NCBI GenBank assembly: GCA_003342895.1 | Contig: PTFA01000399.1 | Location: forward strand, 447,501-511,500 | Origin: Casuarius casuarius | Lineage: Eukaryota; Chordata; Aves; Casuariiformes; Casuariidae | Direction: 5' to 3' | Length of the DNA: 64,000 nucleotides | Shown: piece by piece, positions 1 to 14,046 of the stretch | How positions within the stretch are numbered: the stretch's first letter is position 1 | Layout of the letters: each line of letters starts with the position of its first letter | Program-made: the position numbers and the translations under genes | Notes under the pieces: generated by a model | The model's input: the letters and a program-made list of their open reading frames with translations, nothing else | Told to the model about the DNA's origin: nothing | Databases searched by the model: none

Positions 1-3000
1 CACTGGATGCTAATACAACGTAAATCAGTGACCCCATCTAAAAAGCAAATAAAAACCCAACACAAAACTAAAATCTCCAATGAACCTCTGACGCTTAGCA
101 GGAACTGTATAGAGATTTTATTCTTCTCTAAAACTTAATCCAATCAAGACAATAAAGAAATACTATATTTGCCAAAGATGAAGAATGGTGGAAAATTTTA
201 ATATTGCAAACGTAGTGGCCTAGGTGTATATGTCAGTGTGAAATTAAAGTATAACCTTTTCATGACTATTAATTTTTAGGTTCTAAGTGCAAAACAGACA
301 TAACTTATTAAAGATTTTGATGAGCCAAACTCTTGATTTCTGAAAATCAACAAGAAAGTGTAAGTGGAGATTCTGGTAGCAGAACCTGGAAGAGGAATGA
401 CTAAAAATCCACAACTGAATTGTCTTTTTCTTGAAAAGATACAATAGATGCACTCTATATTTAGATTCCCAGAGTCTATTTTCCTTCAGTGTCCTAGATG
501 TAAGGATGTCCAGATTCTTCATGCACAGAGTGCAATTCAACCCAGTGAATTCGTATATTGTCTTTCTCCACTTTGAAATGTGGCTAAAGTAAAAAAAAAA
601 AATTCTTTGGAACTTGTCAACCTACTTATTAGACACTCAGCATTTAGATCACAACTTGATCTCTGCATGAGAAATAAACTTCATACGTATTTTGATTTTT
701 TTAATTACTCTTTTTAATAAGCTAACTGTTCCAGTGAAAATCTGCCAGCGAACCAGCTAGGTTAAATAGTGAAATTTGCATTATGAAAGTAGAGGCAACA
801 TATATTGGTAAACTAAATGCATTTCCAAAGATTCGTTATTTTAGTTGGTGTGTAATTTTCAGTTCTGCTAGTTCAGCGTGTCCTGTGGTGATTATAATAC
901 ACTAGATTGGGCACACAGCATTATGCTACCTTTTTTTCTAAAAAGAACATTTATAATTTGCAATAAGACATTCTACATATGTACTTTGTATTCAGTGGAA
1001 AAAATACCTTTTTTCGTCTTAAAGAGAGAGGAGAAAATTCTGAAGTGAGTATACAGAAAAACCATCACAGCCAAAGCTGTGGCTACTGGTGAAGGCTGGT
1101 TAGTGTTAGCTCAGCCAGAATTCTTGCTGGACTACAGTGTAACAGAAATCACAGTAGCAGAAGCCAAAGGAAAGAAAAAGTGAATCATGAATGCATTACA
1201 GCCCAGAAGTTGAGTCTTTTCCCAAGGCTGAGTGACTACTTTTGCTTTGTGATTAAGATCATGCAAAAAAGTTCTCTGCCGCAAATGGAAAGGAGAGCTA
1301 TATTTCACTAACAGTTCACAACCTGGGCACAGATTAACTGATTTAATTACAGATTTTTCAAGAGGTGGACTCTCAGCAAAATATCCTTGACAGATAACTG
1401 TTCCTAAGAAAGATGGCTATAAATCATTTATTCAAAACAGTAACTGGAAGTTTTGCTTGTCAGATTTTTTAAAAGCGCAGAAGTGTTTCCTTGAACTTTT
1501 GCCTGACTTTGGCTGCCAATATATTACTAGCACCTGGGAGAAGCCTCAGGCTCAAACAGTCAGAAACACATGAAGTTCCATTTTGTTTTAATAAGGGTCC
1601 CCTTCCTGAATTAGACTTTTTTGTATTATTTAATTTATTCTACGATTAAAACTAAAAAAACCTGAAAAGCTGGCTTGCCATCAGAAGACACTCAAACTTA
1701 GGTTTATAGTAAAAATGGTTCTCATAAGAGCTCAACCAGAATTTACTAGCTTTTCTAATTCTTGCTGAGCCATCCTCTGCTCTGCAAATACTGCGAGCAA
1801 AAGAAATGATGCACCATTTCTCTAATGCATTTTAGTCCTAATTTGAAGGAACAAAGAGGCAAGGTAGTTCAGTCTTGAGGTCAACTCAGGCCATGGCCTT
1901 TCTGCTGTCCAGGTGTGATGGTGTCATAATAATCTGTGTACTGATGGTTTACAAAAGTGTATTTGGACTAATGCAAAAGACTAATAATACAGTACATGCA
2001 TGGCATGAATACCTGGAGCAGTCTAGCTAACTGAAGGTCCCAGTACCTTCACACACAAAGGTTTACTAGAAGGTGTTTTTTATTGGCTTCCTTTGAGAAC
2101 TTCAAGAAGAAGTTGAAAAAAAGGGAGAAAATAAAGGAAAAAATACGAGCTTGTTATTGTGGTGCTTCTGACTTAAGGTTTGATTTAATTTCCCATTTAA
2201 TTCTCTCTGTGTAGAGTATAGCTCCTGTTTTATAGGAATAATGTAGAGCATATTCTCAAATCTTATGAGTTCAAATTTGAAGTTGAAATTCTTGAATATA
2301 TCCTTTTAGAAATAATGTGAACTTTTTGGATCCCTCTGACTAAGAATCGGCTGCTGTACAACCTTTTGGCTGCTCCAAAAATCATATAATCACTGTCTCA
2401 CTAACTTTCAAATACACATTGCAAGAAATTAAGTTGTGGCTATAAAATTTACTGCCTTTTGCTTATTTTTTCCAGCATTATTTCAGTATCCCTTTAATAA
2501 AATGGCCACTATTTCCAATAACTTTCAATGGTATTTTAACCAATCAACAGAAGGGAACAGCTTATGTTCAGACTGTCGCAGCATCAGTAGTGGCTTGACT
2601 GGCCACTACTCTCATTTTTCCAATGACATTCAAGTTACAGGCTGCCGCAGGGAAATGGCAGACCTCTTTCTTAAAATTTTCAATTATATACTTGAACTTT
2701 CAAGACTGCCAAAATGTGACACAATCACAGGTGCATTCTAAGTTCTTAGGATATACAACTGTGTTTTCTTTTGTGGCAGGCCATAGCTGAAAGATTGTAA
2801 TGGCTTTTCCATTATAAAGCTTGTAGGAGAGTTTTGCATCATGTGAATGTCATGAGCCTTTAAAAGAAGGAAAAAAAACAGTAATGTTATTGTTGGCAGC
2901 CGTAAGTATCACCACTGAGGCTGTTATTAGAATATAAACTTTCTGTAGCCTATTTTAGAGTGCCAACAATCGAGTTAGTGTTTGCTTCATGTAGACCTAC

Positions 3001-3676
3001 CTGCATAAAAAGATGTTAAACATTTAGTACTTGTAAGGCTCAGCAATAAAATATCATCTGGGAGGTATATAGTTTTTTGCAGCAGAGACACAGTATGTGG
3101 CCTAATGGCTAATACGGATCTTCAGTAGCCATCCTAATTAGTACTTAGAATAAGAGAAAGTTGGTTTCGAAGCACCAAGGGCTGTAGACCTTGCTGGGAA
3201 GGAAAAATAATCTAGGAGGTAAGATACGACTTGACGGGCTGCATAGTCAAGTCTGAAGACATGCAAATTCTCTTTGCAGAGCCAGATGCTGGGCTAATAC
3301 AAATCCAGCACACAAGTCCTGTCTTTGCTAGNTCTTAGTTACAAAATTAAACCTGTTTATAAAATGGGAGGAGAGGGGAGAAGAAAATGATTCCTGTCAC
3401 TTATGCTAATAGGAACATATCTGCTCTCTAATGAGCAAAATTTTGCCGACTGCATCTTTACTGCGTGCAAGAACAATTTCAGTATCTTCTTGTGCTGGAC
3501 ATCACTTGAGTATATCTGGTTGTACATTTCTTCTGTTGACCAGGTCAACTCTTTGCAGACCACTTGTCCATGAGAAAAGAACATCAATAAGGTTGATCGG
3601 TGAGTAGAGTTCTCAATGTTGAAAGAAACTTCAGCAAAGTATATTCAATCAAGATAAACTTTGGAAGTGTTTTGCT
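1..3676. other. Non-coding stretch, nothing recognised
   Basis: AT-rich single-copy-looking DNA. The open frames here are short (up to about 100 codons), match no family I know and have no coding-like context. A short A run lies at 591-602 and a single N at 3332. I see no repeat family, RNA gene or CpG-rich promoter. Confidence 0.6.
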
Positions 3677-3715
3677 TCATTTTTATTCATTAATTTATTC
3701 ATTTTTATTCATTAA
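3677..3715. repeat. AT-rich two-copy tandem repeat, period 22
   Basis: The 17-base unit TCATTTTTATTCATTAA occurs at 3677-3693 and again at 3699-3715, with a related ATTTATTCA filler between the copies. This is a minor local duplication in AT-rich DNA with no function implied. Confidence 0.8.
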
Positions 3716-6700
3716 AGTACCAGTGCAATAACTTCACAGAGTATTAGATTGGCAATCTTTTCTTGCCCAATCTGACACTTTTAAGGAATTTTTCAGTAAC
3801 CTGACAGGGTTTACGTTGGATAAAGTGATTGCTACCATACTCTGAGCTAATGGTATACTTGAATGTCAGTAAAGGACAGTCATTCACATAGCTGTGGCCA
3901 GAAAACTTTGTGTGAAAACTGCACTATGGTTTTTAAGTACAGTTCATTAATGCAGGGGCACAATAAAGCAAACTCTGCAATTGCAAAAACATCACAGTTT
4001 TATTTGTCACTGACAGGATGGTCACTGTCAGACACATCTACTCTGGGCAACTCAAAAGCAGAAAGCATAAAAGTTCCGGCAGGGAACTGATTTATTCATA
4101 TGACCACCTAAGTGGGCCTGTTCTGCAGCGTGCCTACGTGCAAGTCTTAGCAGCCAGCAGTACACCTTTTTGCTACACCCTTCTTTCATAGTTTCAAGCC
4201 TTAGATTTCAGATGTGGGTGTATTGGCTAGTAACTGCTCCTCTCCTTGTACTATTTTATTGCCAGTTATTCTTTGCTTTCATAAAAATGGGAAAAGATAT
4301 GTGGTTTCCTCAAATTGAAATGATTTCTGAATTGGCTTATTCACTTCTCATGGTAGCAAATTTTTGTTCACAATAATAATCAAGTATTACTAAGAGTTTT
4401 CTTGGTAATAGAGACAGGTAACATAATTGTTAACTTAATGTTCAAAGATTATTCAATCAAAAAAACTGAAAAACTGGAAGTCCTGTCCAGGACTAACAGA
4501 CAAATGGAAGAATATTTTATTCTTAGAAGAGAATGGCATAAGTGAAAAGAAGGGATCTAAAGCAGCCTGTCTGTCCCACAGCACTAACAGTTGTTTGCAA
4601 AGCCTCTTGGAGGTCCTGGTCTGGTTGGTCAAAATGGAGCTTATTCTAACATATGATGGTGGGAAGGCTGGTTTGGTTCAGTTGGCAGCCGGTCCTCCCA
4701 GGAATGAGGAAGCTCAGCCTTGAGTGCCACGTGGAAGTTTCAAACTCTTTTGCTACAAGAGGGTTTAAGCATAGTGCCTTGTAGGTGCTGCTGGGAGCAT
4801 CTCTGGAAGTAATTCCACTGTGTTTTTTGTAAAACAAATCCATACATCTTTCTCTTCACCATTTGTTGGCCACAGATGTTCCTGGTGATTGTGTCTGTCG
4901 GTGATCATTCATGAGAAATCTGATCTGGACCTTGTAACTGCGGGGAATCTTTAATAGTAAAAGATATTAATAATCATTAAAGAAAGCTACTTGGAGAGAG
5001 TAGGATTTAAATATAACTCCTAAAGAGTGAATCTGGAACAACATCTGATGGGGATATTCTTTGGTAGAGGTGAAAAAAAAAAGGGAGGAGGAGGACACAG
5101 ATTTCTACATGATTCACCTTGCACTGGCCTGAAGAGGAACCTTTGGTGACCCTGCAGAGGGAATCCCATGTTATCTGTAGGACTCTGGCCTGGTAACTCT
5201 ATCTCTTGTGCATGTATCATGGGCACACAAGTGCAGGACATACATTAGGATAACTCCTGTTGCGTCAGAATGTTTCTGATGGCAGTTCACATAAGCTTTG
5301 AGTAAGTGGCTAAAGCATAGCCAGACAGTTGCAAATCTCCTCCTCTGCTGCCTGAGTGGGAGCTGTTTTTCCCCTAACCTCATGATTAGCAAGGAGTTAC
5401 ATTAATTACTCCTTGAAAAGTTGTACAATGACTCAACTTTCAGTCTGTGTGCGTGGATGACCTTTGTCACTGCTTTAGTTTGATTTCCTTGAAAAGTAGC
5501 AAGGCAGCACAAGTGAAGAGATGAGCATTTGAGTGGTTGTCTTCAGACCTTCGTAGATGTCCACCCCATAGGAACACGAATATCTTCTCTGCTTCTGCTC
5601 AGGCCTAATGAAGTTCTACTTTCTGCTTGTTATCCTTCGCCTCCACCATCCAGGTGGGATAGGCAACGCAGGTACATCTGAAGTCATGGGGGTTTCTCCT
5701 GCCTCTACAAAGGAAAAATGGTGCCATGGCTACTGGTAGAAAGGTTAGAGCCTTTAATAGGCATGAACCTGTACCTAGCAGAGATTTTCAGATGAAACTT
5801 CCCTTTCTAAATATTTATATATAAGTGAAGAAATTAAGAAATATCGTGTCCAATAAAGAAAGATTTGGGGCTCTGTAAAAATAAATGCTTATAAAACCAT
5901 AAAAGAAAGCCATAATATGAAGATCTTGAAACTCAAGTGTATCTTTTAATATGCCAAAACCTTCTAACATGGCATGGCATCGCTGGAAATTTTTGAGCTC
6001 CAGAGGGGCAACAATAAGAACTAAAAGAAGATCTGAAATGTCTTTCTTGCAGCCCTACATTATGTTCTATGCCTTCCCCTCATCACCATGCAGTTTGAAA
6101 TCTGTTAAACTGCTCCACAATGTAGCCCTTGGGAGAGAAGCATGTGGGGACAGTAGACAGCCATCTTTACCTTTGGGCAGCAGTGGTTGTACCTGAGACC
6201 GCCGCTTCTCCAGAAAGTAGCTTGGGGCTGTCCTGCTGCTGTCCTGACCTTCACCAGCACTTCCCTCATTCCACTGCTTCCTTGCTACGCTGCAGGAACA
6301 TACAGCTGGTGTGAACTAAACCTGAGGTAGACCACATAACCATGGAGAGAGTTGGCTTCAGGCAGTCAGTGCAGAAGAGCTGGAGGGAATGTGACCTCAG
6401 TGGCTATGTCTAAGCTAATTCAGAGCTCTCTGATGTGGGTGTGTTCCCAACCTACATCTGAGCAAGAGCAGATATGCATAAATTTTCCCCTTCCTCCTTC
6501 CCCACCCTCCAAAAAAAAAAAAAAAGGCTTTGTAGGAAAAAGGCAGAGGCATGTCAGCCAGAAGGAAGCTGCATTCTCCCAGGTGAGGCCCCACCACTCA
6601 GGCAAGATATAGGGGAGCACTTAACACAGGCAGAGGATATGGCTGTTCTCATGCAGGCTTGTGTCAGCTCACTCTACAGTGAAGACACACACTTCAAGGC

Positions 6701-7843
6701 TCTGCTTCATTAATCTTGCTCTTTTGTTCCTGTACAGCACACTTTTATGAGATGTAAGGGTATCATAGACTGTATGCTATATGCAAGACAAGTCAAATGG
6801 CTAGTATTTCTTGGCCCTATGTGTTTGTAAAAGTTTTTTTTTTTCTTTGAAATGTCTGAATAATAGGTTTACTCAAAATTGAAAGTTCAAAGCAAAAGTC
6901 TGCCTGAGCAAAAATCTGTGAGGGGTAATGAGCAAAAAATGAAAAATCTATTTCAAACCACAAATTTGCCTGGACAGCAAAGAAGCTAGAGAAATACAAG
7001 GCGTAAAAAATACAATAAAATGAAAACTTTCTTCTTCTTCCTCTTTGGTCCTCTATGTGACTGTTCTTTCTACAGTGCTCTTAAAACACCCTACCATGAA
7101 GGTAAAAGAACAATTATTTATGAATATACATTGTAAGACTGTCAGAGTAAGGTCTCATGCATCAACAGCTTTTATACAACTATATACTCTAGTGTGCACT
7201 GAAAACTGAGTAGTTGCCATGGTAACTGTAACATCAAACACAGCTTTTCAGTGCAGACACCTTAAAGTCAAGCATTTGTACTATCATTAATACTTTGAGA
7301 TTGTGACAATAGGTGGACTTTACATTCTTTTTAATCAAGATTAAATATTGTGGAAATATTGATTCTTTTCAGCATCATTTTGATTTTAATTCCTTCAGCA
7401 TACTATAACAACAAAAAGTAGTCTGGGGATTCAGAATTGTGTTAGAGTTCACTGTGAATGAGCTGTAGTAGGTAAGGTTTCTGTGATGGAATTAGAAACA
7501 AAGTGAACATGAGAGCATTCTTTACTGTTAAAATCCTGCAGTGTAAAGCCATATCATTTATGCCTTGTGATGTTTCAGAAAGGCAATGGTATTTCCAGCT
7601 ATATATTTGACTAATATTGTCCTCTAGTTCATTGTGATTGTAAATAAAACAAGTATAATAACTAGTTATTTGCACTACAGCTCAGGTAGGAAAAGCTGCC
7701 AGCATTGCCATTAAGTATTGTTTTTCCAGTTTTCAAATAGCTAACAGCATTGCTTTATTAAATTTCCTTTTTAAAAATAAGCTATTAATTTGCAATGTGT
7801 ACTATCTTTACATATTTTATGTTCCATTTGTTTTTATTTAATT
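3716..7843. other. Non-coding stretch, nothing recognised
   Basis: Unique-looking sequence, slightly richer in GC between about 5.0 and 6.7 kb. There, several short open frames overlap on both strands, which is what base composition alone would give. An A15 run lies at 6511-6525 and a T run near 6833-6843. No protein family, splice structure or repeat family was recognised. Confidence 0.6.
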
Positions 7844-8331
7844 CTCCTAAGTTTTGTTGGAACAAATAAACCCTACAAAGCTTTCTTCTTTGCTCTAATA
7901 ACTTTTCACGTGATCATAACAAGCCTCTCATTGCAAACTGAAAAAAAAAGAAACATCAAACCAGACTGAAATGAATGTCAAATAGCTTTGTTTCTTTTTC
8001 CTGAGAAATTGTGCTTTCAACTGCTCTCATGTTTCTCAAATCTGTTAATTCTAAATAAAAGTTCCATGATAGTTAATTGTCTGTACTTACTTGTGCTAAT
8101 GAATAGCAGAGTTCAGAATAGAGAATTTTACTAGCTTCCTGCCCTACAATTACATGATGAAGTGTTTGCAAATATATGTTTGAAGGAAACTGTGGAAATG
8201 TATTAGTTGACTTAATGTGCCACTAAGTAAAATGGCATAATTCTATTTTAATGGTATCATAAAATCCTCTATGTGTCTAACCAGTCTTTAAAAGCAATAT
8301 TAATTTATTATTACTCCTAAGTTTTGTTGGA
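7844..8331. repeat. 18-base exact direct repeat, 470 bp apart
   Basis: CTCCTAAGTTTTGTTGGA occurs at 7844-7861 and at 8314-8331 in the same orientation. The flanks do not match on inspection, so this is not an obvious long duplication. It may be a remnant of an old tandem or segmental duplication, or chance. Confidence 0.6.
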
Positions 8332-8564
8332 CGATTTCTAAGCTGCAAGAAAACTGTGTTATATAAGCATTTCAATTATAAATGTTATAAAAAAAGAAGA
8401 AAACATCATTAAATATCTATTATGAATCCAGTCTCGCACTCTTTGCATATCTGAATTTCCAGCTGAAGCAGTAGCAATTAAGTGACTGGAGACTCAGGCT
8501 GCTCACTTGGTTTGCATGGCAATATGCTTTAGTGACCAGGGGACAGGTAATGGTTTGGAAGACA

Positions 8565-8672
8565 CGGACTCTGCTTGTGGCTCTGCTGCTGGTTTGCTGG
8601 CTTAACCAGTTTCTGTTCCTCAGTCGTCCTCTTTGTAAATTGGGACAATAGCATTGATCTTTGTACTACTGT
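8565..8672 (+). repeat. MIR-like (CORE) SINE fragment
   Basis: The order of words in the MIR core is preserved: CTTAACC near 8601, then a C/T-rich TTCTGTTCCTCAGT (the 'cctcagtttcc' block), then CTTTGTAAATTGGGACAATA near 8631-8650, which corresponds to 'atctgtaaaatggggataata'. MIR-type CORE-SINEs are ancient tRNA-derived amniote repeats. The 5' tRNA-like head and the 3' tail are not clear, and divergence is high. Orientation is plus. Alternative: chance pyrimidine-rich similarity, which I think less likely because several blocks match in the right order and spacing. Confidence 0.6.
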
Positions 8673-11600
8673 GTCCCAGTATCTGCAGATGAAAATATAG
8701 AGCTAAGGTTTGTGTTATGTTTTCTATGAGTTGGGACGAGTGTTTTATAGCAGCCCAAAGCTGTTTCAGTAGTACATGAGGTTAAAGCAAGAGGGCTCTT
8801 GGAACATGTTATCAGTGTGGGAAAGTGTGAAAGAACAAGGCAGAATGGCGAGTGAAGATTCTCATGGTGATATGTTTGGTGTCAGGCTATGCAAAAAAGA
8901 TGCATACTGAAAGCTGCAGCTGAGTCATAATTTAAAGCTGAGGTGCTTTCTTATAACACAAGTTGCTTCATTTTCCCTTTGTCTCCTCACAAGTTTTCAA
9001 AGTGCTTTTATTTTATTTTATATTTTTCATATGAGCCACTGGGAAGAGGAAGAAATGGAAGTGTGAGGGGAAGAAAGAAAGGCAGCAGAGATATTCAGTG
9101 CATGAAACAAAAATGGCCAACTGTGAACTAAGGTATGGTGCAGAAAAGAGTGATAGATGAGAAGAATGGAAATGAATGAAGAACAACACTTGATGAGATA
9201 GGCAAGGAAATGGAGAAAGCCAGTTAAGTAAGGGGTACTCATCAGTACGGCAATAGTAGGCAATAGGTAGAAGAGTCTGCATGTGTGCCTGATGACACAT
9301 GCCTGTTTGTGCCTAATTCTTTGGAAAAATTGCTTAAGAACTGTTCAGCCATGTTTGAATATGCTGCCAAGGTCAAAGGGACCATTCCAAAAGTGCTGGT
9401 TATGTGAGGTAAAAGTGCTTGAGGCAGCTTCAGCTTAAGCATTTTTGTATATTTGCTCGATTTATTTGGAGAGCAGATAATCTGATGGTTTTGGCAGGCC
9501 TGTTTCTGAGTATTACTGACAGCATACCTTGGATGGCTCAGAGTTGAGGTTGGGTTTGACTAAGTGTCTAGAACACTGTTGTACACAGTTACATAGCACG
9601 GATCAACTGAGGGTGCTGAAAGTATGTTCAGGCACTACAGATATTCAAGTCAAATTCCATTTTTAAGATAGCGATAATCCAGAGACGGAAGAGAGGTATG
9701 TAAATGCATGTATTTCTTGTCCTTTCATCATTATTTTATGCATTCCCAGGCAGAATCTAGAAAAATGTGGAATGAGTTGATTCCAATCTTGAAATGGTCA
9801 ATATGCAATATTTGAAGACAATCTGAGAGTAAGTTAAAAAGAACAGTAGTATCAAGTACCAGACATGGCTGTCTATGTGTCTCTGGAAATAGTAGCTAGG
9901 TAAGAAAACCAGCCTAGGCAAATACAGTTTGCATTTGTATCTGTGAGGCTAACCAAGCTGGTTTAGACGGTTCGAGTAACTGGAAAAAGTTGCTGGATAA
10001 AACCTGGCCACATTCATCTTAATTGTTTGCTCTTCCAGCCATTGTTTTGGCAGTGTGGTTTGGTTATGGCTTCTACCCATTGCAGACAAAGAAAGACTCT
10101 TTCAGCAGAGACTAAAAGACGTTTAGAATTGAAAGAAATCCAGTGTTTGCTTAAACTTTGAACTTTAATATAGGCCAAGAAGGGAGAAGAGCTTGATCCT
10201 GATCCCATGAGAGTGAGTGTGAACAGGACTAGACATAAAAAATACTTTGCTTCTCATATTTCTCTTAATCATCAAGTTTGAAATAAGAAAGTCCCATATA
10301 TAAGGAAGGCTGTTCTGGGTGTGGTTTGGTTTCCAACCAGGTGGTTAAAAATCACCTCCAGCAAGCTTTACTGCCCTTGCTTTTGGGAGCTGCAATGTCA
10401 GTGCTTGGCTTAGCAGGCATTTCCTTTGCCCACGACTTCTGATTGCCCGAGGCTCGGACCTGGAACACCTCACAAGCTGGCCAAGGCTCCCTTCTCCTTG
10501 CCTCTTCTTGCAATTGGCTGATATTCCCGTGGCAGGAATATCCCTGAGGCAAAGCAGGGTGATGATACAAGTTCACCTCGTTTACTGGAATGTCATTTGT
10601 ACCATCCAGTGTTTTTTGCATTGTAATTATTTCCTGGGGATAATTGCATGCTTTTTGGACTTTCTTTTGCGCTCCCATGCTCGGTGCAAAAAGGGCCAGA
10701 GGGTACTGCTGAACTGTTCCCAAGGAGAACAGCAATGTCTACAAGTCACTTTGACATTATTGGTATTTATAAATCCCAGACAGAAAAAAATAAGGGGCCA
10801 GATACTGCTCGACCATCTATTTGGGGTAGGGAGCTGGTCTGACAGTCCTTTCCCTGGTAGTGCTAGGTCTGCACTAATCCTGTGCTTTGGTGAGAAAACT
10901 GGGGCTGTGTACTTCTCCACAAGTAAACGTGTTGGGGATGTGTCAAAGTGGTAAAAACCAAGCATAACTGTCAGTGTCTCTTTACATGTATCAGCCAGTA
11001 AAGCTATCCAAAAGGAGAATTAAGTAACCTGTAATCTCTAAAGAAGTGAGGGCATGTGCTGTTTCATCTAGAGCAAGTTTGGGGTTCAAGGGAAGAGCTT
11101 TGAATCACAATTCTTAGATGGTGCTGCTCTCTGGTGCCGAAGCTAAGTACCACCATTTTCTCCCATCTCTCTCTAGCTATAAAATAAAGATCTTGAGATA
11201 TTATTAATTATTCATTCTTTTTGTTATCTATTGTGAGTAATATACTATGGCAAAATAGCATTAGTATGCCCAAATATTTCCCAGCTTTAAAGAAGATTTA
11301 AGTGCATGCCCTCTAAGAAAGAAATGCAATATGGATATAGAACATTCAAAACTCGGCTACCTTGAAGGGGTAAAAGAAACACCCATTTTGCAGGGTAAGC
11401 AAAGCATCTTACATGCTTTGCAAAACTACACAGTAAAGCACAGCTAGCTATGGTGCCTAAGAACTAACAACATTTATTAGTACTACCTTTTCTAAGTGTT
11501 ATTTTTACATACTAAATTTAATAATTGTTCTTAGTTTCAAGAAGTTACTGATTCATTTATCTCAGTTCAATTCTTACTAAATAACTCTGCTACTAACTAT

Positions 11601-14046
11601 TTAATACGAACTACCAAAAATTACATGGAGAATGATTCTTTTACAGTTCCTAAAATATTGAAGTTATTAATTTAGAATAATTTACTTGCCTTGCTGAAAG
11701 ACTCCACATTTAAGGGTAATCACTACATATTAAAACCCAACAGAGCCAGACAAACAGAACTTGCCACAACACTACAAAGCTTCACCATCAGATATATTGT
11801 GAAACTTGCATTATAACCTGATGAGTAAGCAATGGAAGCTTCAGCTTAATTGTGTGTTAGCAGTAGAAAGTTACTTCCATATTGAGAAACTTCAATACAG
11901 CTATGTCATTTACCTTCTTTTTCGCTCCTTGAGGGAAGCTGGTATAAACCTTTTCTAGAGTTCCAAAATTCAGTGGCAGATTTTGTGAGGAATAATTTTT
12001 TCCCTTTTAAAGAACAGTCTTTAACCATGTACGAGGAAACTCAGCTTCCTGTTTGGTTCTGTTTGCAGTTTTATCCTTTCCAAATTTTATACATGAAAGT
12101 GCCCTGGGTTCATACATTAATTTTATGTGAAGAATTTGTAAGTTCATTCCTGGAATCTATACAGTCTAAGCTTAGTTTTGGCCCATAAAACTGTTTATGA
12201 CTTTTCTATAAATTAGTTCAATGGGTAAGCTTCAGGGCGGTTGACTTCTAACACTATTTTTATGGGATCAGGGATGGAAGGGGTTAAAAAGAAAAGATGA
12301 TACAAGAAAACTTTTGAAAATGCTGGGGAAACAAAGAGAGATTTTGGAGGAGCATAAAGAAATATAACAGGCGGGAAATTTTATTCCTTGCAGGGTGAAG
12401 CAGTTCATCTTCACTTTGGAGCCTGTGAAATACATATAGATGTGTGGAAGTCCATCCATAAGCCCTTACTACCTGTTTGCAGACATGCAATTCATAATGT
12501 CATGCCCAAATCATTTCTGATTTAGCAACCACAGAATGTGACAGAGACCAAGCACCCTGTTCTGTGAAGAGTACATTGTACATTGAATTAAATGGGACTT
12601 AAAAGAACATATCTATGCACTTCGTTTAGCAGGGCCTGGATTTTACTCCTCGCTTCAAAATGGTTGAGAACTACAGTCTTCCCTTTGGCAGGTGGTGGGC
12701 CAATATGTATGTTTCAGACCTCCTGGGCAAAGTTCAAGCTATTTTTTTACTACGCACTTTAATAAAAAGCAGGCAAGATAACAAAAACTGGACCTGTGTA
12801 AGACTGACTGAAAACACAGCAAGAGAAACTACCGGGAAACACAGCCACCTTTCTGACATACTGCTGTTTTAGAATAATCCGTTCACTGTATCCAAAATGG
12901 TATTATAATTTAAAGGCAGTCACATATGGAAGATGTTAGCAGCTTCCATTGCCTCGTTCCACTCGGTAGATGCACCCACTGAACCCATACAAGGTCCATT
13001 CCAAAGTAGGTGATTTGTGAAAAGTTTTCATGCTTCCGGTTCTTATAAAAACTTGTATACAACCAATGTTTGGGTTTCATTTTGTTTTTGTTTCTACAGA
13101 GTGAGCATTGTATTTTACAGAAAATCCGATTCTAGTGTTACTCCTAGTAAGTCCTAACATTAGTAGGTGGAGCTCTCTCGATTAAAGTCTATTTATTCAT
13201 TAGAACTATCTGCATGACAAAATGAAAGCTTATTTCTAATACAGAATATTTACATGATCTTTATCACTTGTAACTATTACTGAAAAACGATAAATTAGGA
13301 ATATACTTTCAAAATAACACCTGGAACAGAACTCCCTCTATAAACTTGTTTAACCTTTTATTTTTTAGTGACAGATTGGAATTTATTATTTTGAAAGTCT
13401 TGGAGCACCTGGTCTGTGATTTTATCAGATTTATAAGAAATGCCTTGGAGGCGAGTGTGGGGGAATGGTTAGAACAAGAACTGCGATTCTTTACAAGGTG
13501 CCTTTTATCTTAAAAACAAACTTAGTTTGAAAACTCAGAGCACTCTAGACTGCAATTCATTTTGACAAATCAGTTCTTAAGGTGTTAGTTATATTGCAGT
13601 TAAATAAACCTAACATCTCTGCTGGCTTTCTAAGAGTAACCTCTCACCCTAGGATATCTGATTAAGAGATAACTGTAGATGGAAAAATACACTAAGTATT
13701 TGTTCCATTTTTCTCCCCTCTGAGATGGTTGCTAATATAATACTTCCTGCACCCAGAACATGATGATGAGTAGGTAACAGGATGGATAATTTAAAGCAGT
13801 TGAATAGGGACTAATCCAGAATCTATGTTTTAGGCAAATATATTATGGACTTGTCCCAGTAACTTTTCTGTTATCTCAGATTTGAACTGTGGCACTTACA
13901 GATACAAAAGAGGGATAGTTTAAAACCCTCCCTGCTTTTCTGACACAAACACAACAATGCGAGTATCAAAGCAACTTTTTTCCTTGTCAAGCATTTAATG
14001 TATCTAAGAACTGATTTCTCTCAGATGTGCTGCCTGCACCATGACT
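8673..14046. other. Non-coding stretch; GC-richer patch at 10.35-10.97 kb
   Basis: No gene or repeat family was recognised. Between about 10350 and 10965 the GC content rises, and open frames of about 110-150 codons lie on both strands over the same bases, so they cannot all be real. None resembles a known protein or is framed by convincing splice sites. The remainder is AT-rich with no visible structure. Confidence 0.5.

Noticed and set aside
3085..3130. GTGGCCTAATGGCTAATACGG resembling the tRNA-derived head of a SINE
   Set aside because: No core or tail follows within the expected distance.
3332..3332. Single N bases here and at 26452, 36182 and 51204
   Set aside because: Isolated base-call ambiguities; no sign of an assembly gap or a biological feature.
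9955..9990. GGTTCGAGTAA resembling a tRNA B box
   Set aside because: No matching A box or acceptor stem; cannot fold as a tRNA.
10795..10815. GGGGCCAGATACTGCTC resembling one arm of an old palindromic repeat
   Set aside because: The expected complementary arm is not present within 150 bases.
10508..10965. 148- and 112-codon open frames on opposite strands
   Set aside because: They cover the same GC-richer bases, so composition explains them; neither resembles a known protein.
13836..13925. Faint MIR-like order of words (cttgtcccagtaac, acagataca, gggatag)
   Set aside because: Too few matching blocks and wrong spacing compared with the copy at 8.57 kb.
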